The translations under genes were made by a program, and so were the position numbers. 64,000 bases of DNA from assembly GCF_014642915.1 (NCBI RefSeq), contig NZ_BMJE01000003.1, positions 1 to 64,000 of the forward strand, written 5' to 3'. Of the stretch, positions 62,811 through 64,000 are shown piece after piece. The notes below the pieces were generated by a model. That model was given only the letters and a program-made list of their open reading frames with translations, did not search any database and was not told the origin of the DNA. Within the stretch, counting starts at the first letter, position 1; each line of letters starts with the position of its first letter. This stretch comes from Flavobacterium suaedae. GTDB taxonomy: Bacteria; Bacteroidota; Bacteroidia; Flavobacteriales; Flavobacteriaceae.

Positions 62811-62845
62811 AATCCTGTGATATAATTATATCACAGGATTTTTTT
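62811..62845 (+). terminator. Strong terminator of the fatty-acid operon
   Basis: AATCCTGTGATATAA pairs perfectly with TTATATCACAGGATT (62826-62840), followed by T to 62845. Confidence 0.93.
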
Positions 62846-62862
62846 ATTTAAGCAAACATAAT

Positions 62863-62906
62863 AATAAAAATAACCGCTACCACTGTAAATACAGCAATAG
62901 CGGTTA
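62863..62906 (-). terminator. Terminator of the small membrane protein gene
   Basis: AACCGCTA (62872-62879) and TAGCGGTT (62898-62905) form an 8-bp stem with an inner CTGTA/TACAG hairpin. The T-rich tail on the minus strand follows. It lies 25 bp after the stop of the 51-aa gene. Confidence 0.7.
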
Positions 62907-62930
62907 CCAGTAATTACTCTATAATATCAA

Positions 62931-63086
62931 CTATAACCTTTTGCCTCTAAAAAAGTTAAGTAAAATCATTGCTACAGCTATAAGCAATAATAAGTGAATT
63001 AAAGCTCCTCCTACAGCCATAACAAAGCTACCTAAAGCCCAAGCTATAATTAATAATAAAGCAATTACGTATAATAAATTTTTCAT
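62931..63086 (-). CDS. lmo0937/DUF5670 family small membrane protein
   Basis: This 51-aa protein has two membrane helices: NLLYVIALLLIIAWALGSF and GALIHLLLLIAVAMILLNF, ending FRGKRL. The start at 63086 and sequence fit the lmo0937 (DUF5670) family, common in Bacteroidota and often stress-linked. It is not long enough for most gene finders. It is 27 bp downstream of the DUF4142 gene, so probably co-transcribed. Confidence 0.85.
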   Translation of the reverse strand: MKNLLYVIALLLIIAWALGSFVMAVGGALIHLLLLIAVAMILLNFFRGKRL

Positions 63087-63113
63087 AGCATTTTTTATTT
63101 ATAGTATGTCTAA

Positions 63114-63701
63114 TTACATACTTTCCATTTTTTCTTTTAAGTCTTTCGCTTTAGCTAAATGTTCTCTTAGTTTAGGAAGAATATCAGCAGCCCAAGCTCT
63201 TACTTTTTCATTATTGGCTTCTTCAATACCTTCTTCTACCTCATCAATAGCTTCTTCATGATCTTTAATCATCATGTCAACATAATCATTAGCAAAATCC
63301 TCTCCTGATTCTTCTTTCAAATTTTCATAAGCCTTTTTCCCATCCTCTGTTAAATCCATTGGCAGTGATACATTCATCTCTTTTGCAATGGCTTTAAGTT
63401 CTTCATTTGCTTTGGTATGCTCTTCTACAAGCATTTCTGCATATGATTTAAGCGCCTGATTTTCTGATCTGTTTTCAACCAGTTTACCAAGTTCAATCTC
63501 TTTCATGTTTATTGCAGCAGCCTCAACAAGAAACTCTGAGTCATCTTCTTTAGCTTCATTTTCATCAAACTTCTCTTCGTTTTGCTCTTCTGCTACTTCA
63601 GCAGGATCGTTTTTATCTTCTTTACACGAAACAGTTCCTAACGACATTGTTAGTACCGCTGCTCCAAGAAGCATTTTCCCTAAAAATGGTCTCTTTTTCA
63701 T
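63114..63701 (-). CDS. DUF4142 lipoprotein
   Basis: This 195-aa protein has a lipoprotein signal (lipobox TVSC at about residue 26) and an acidic linker. The ferritin-like DUF4142 domain follows: EFLVEAAAINMKEIELGKLV, ALKSYAEMLVEEHTKANEEL and DFANDYVDMMIKDHEEAIDE, ending with ILPKLREHLAKAKDL. It is likely a periplasmic stress protein. It precedes the DUF5670 gene in one operon. Confidence 0.9.
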   Translation of the reverse strand: MKKRPFLGKMLLGAAVLTMSLGTVSCKEDKNDPAEVAEEQNEEKFDENEAKEDDSEFLVEAAAINMKEIELGKLVENRSENQALKSYAEMLVEEHTKANEELKAIAKEMNVSLPMDLTEDGKKAYENLKEESGEDFANDYVDMMIKDHEEAIDEVEEGIEEANNEKVRAWAADILPKLREHLAKAKDLKEKMESM

Positions 63702-63822
63702 AATATGGTTATTTTATTTGGTTGAATTTTATATTAGCTAAATTACTACATCCGGCAGGTATTTGCTGTTAGTAATATCACAATTATTGTTATTGAAATA
63801 TTAAAACATCTAATTGAATTGT

Positions 63823-64000
63823 TTATCTGGTAAATGAAAAAAGCTCAGCATCTTTATTTTCTTTTCCTTGTATAAGGTCACGTATTATTTGTGCTGCGAT
63901 AACACTAAATGTAATTCCGTTCCCACCAAAACCCAAAGCAAAATAACTATTAGTTTTTTTCTTATAAGGACCTATATACGGTAAACCGTCTTTAGTGGAG
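63823..64000 (-). CDS. FAD-dependent oxidoreductase, C-terminal part (cut by window end)
   Basis: The minus-strand frame from the window end reads STKDGLPYIGPYKKKTNSYF, then ALGFGGNGITFSVIAAQIIRD and ends ELFSFTR at the stop (63825-63823). This is the C-terminal FAD-binding part of a DAO-family oxidoreductase (GFGGNGITFS is the typical glycine-rich turn). The start lies outside the window. Confidence 0.85.
   Translation of the reverse strand, partial: STKDGLPYIGPYKKKTNSYFALGFGGNGITFSVIAAQIIRDLIQGKENKDAELFSFTR

Overview
The window is AT-rich and reads as the chromosome of a flavobacterium (Bacteroidota, Flavobacteriaceae). The evidence is Bacteroidota-type promoters (TTG, about 19 to 21 nt, then TAnnTTTG), many SPII lipoproteins with little Shine-Dalgarno signal, a bacillithiol gene (bshB1), a menaquinone gene (isochorismate synthase), and a long Bacteroidota-type Cas9.

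Region 1 (1-7600) is a type II-C CRISPR-Cas locus. A 22-spacer array (46-bp repeat, 29-30-bp spacers, cut by the window start) is followed by cas2, cas1 and cas9 on the minus strand. A well-defined tracrRNA lies on the plus strand upstream of cas9, and its anti-repeat shows that the array is read on the plus strand, towards the cas genes. Between cas9 and tracrRNA is a free-standing half repeat (7343-7359) that pairs with the tracrRNA better than the array repeats do. The 10 nt immediately 5' of it are exactly complementary to the -33 region of the predicted cas9 promoter. This looks like a natural guide that lets Cas9 repress its own gene, comparable to tracr-L or scaRNA but in a II-C system. 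It is the most interesting item in the window.

Region 2 (7600-16000) is accessory. It holds a structured-RNA intergenic region, a small Pro-rich lipoprotein upstream of a TPR histidine kinase and response regulator, a Cas2-fold-like small protein, several tiny proteins, and an operon encoding a DUF4236 protein, a TerB-like protein, a coiled-coil membrane protein and a vWA-like lipoprotein.

Region 3 (16200-28700, minus strand) is an Rhs/YD-repeat locus: two secreted giants (1263 and 1664 aa), the second ending in an HEMGH metallopeptidase-like tip followed by a presumed immunity gene, then an orphan Rhs tip with its own (frameshifted) MORN-type partner, a third core remnant and a decayed tyrosine recombinase. 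Direct repeats bound each toxin/partner module, a textbook tandem tip-displacement structure.

Region 4 (28860-40480) is a 13-gene operon for a type II secretion or type IV pilus-like machine (pseudopilins, prepilin peptidase, GspE, GspD, GspL, GspM, GspC, GspK and GspF equivalents, plus two lipoproteins).

Region 5 (40640-64000) is mostly housekeeping: tRNA-His, bshB1, menF with a hotdog thioesterase, purL, phnA-like, fadD, a MarR-led fatty-acid beta-oxidation operon (fadN-type, thiolase, a four-helix-bundle protein, acyl-CoA dehydrogenase), stress-type small membrane and DUF4142 proteins, and the end of a FAD oxidoreductase. An inverted copy of the tRNA-His anticodon arm and two genes with homopolymer frameshifts stand out.
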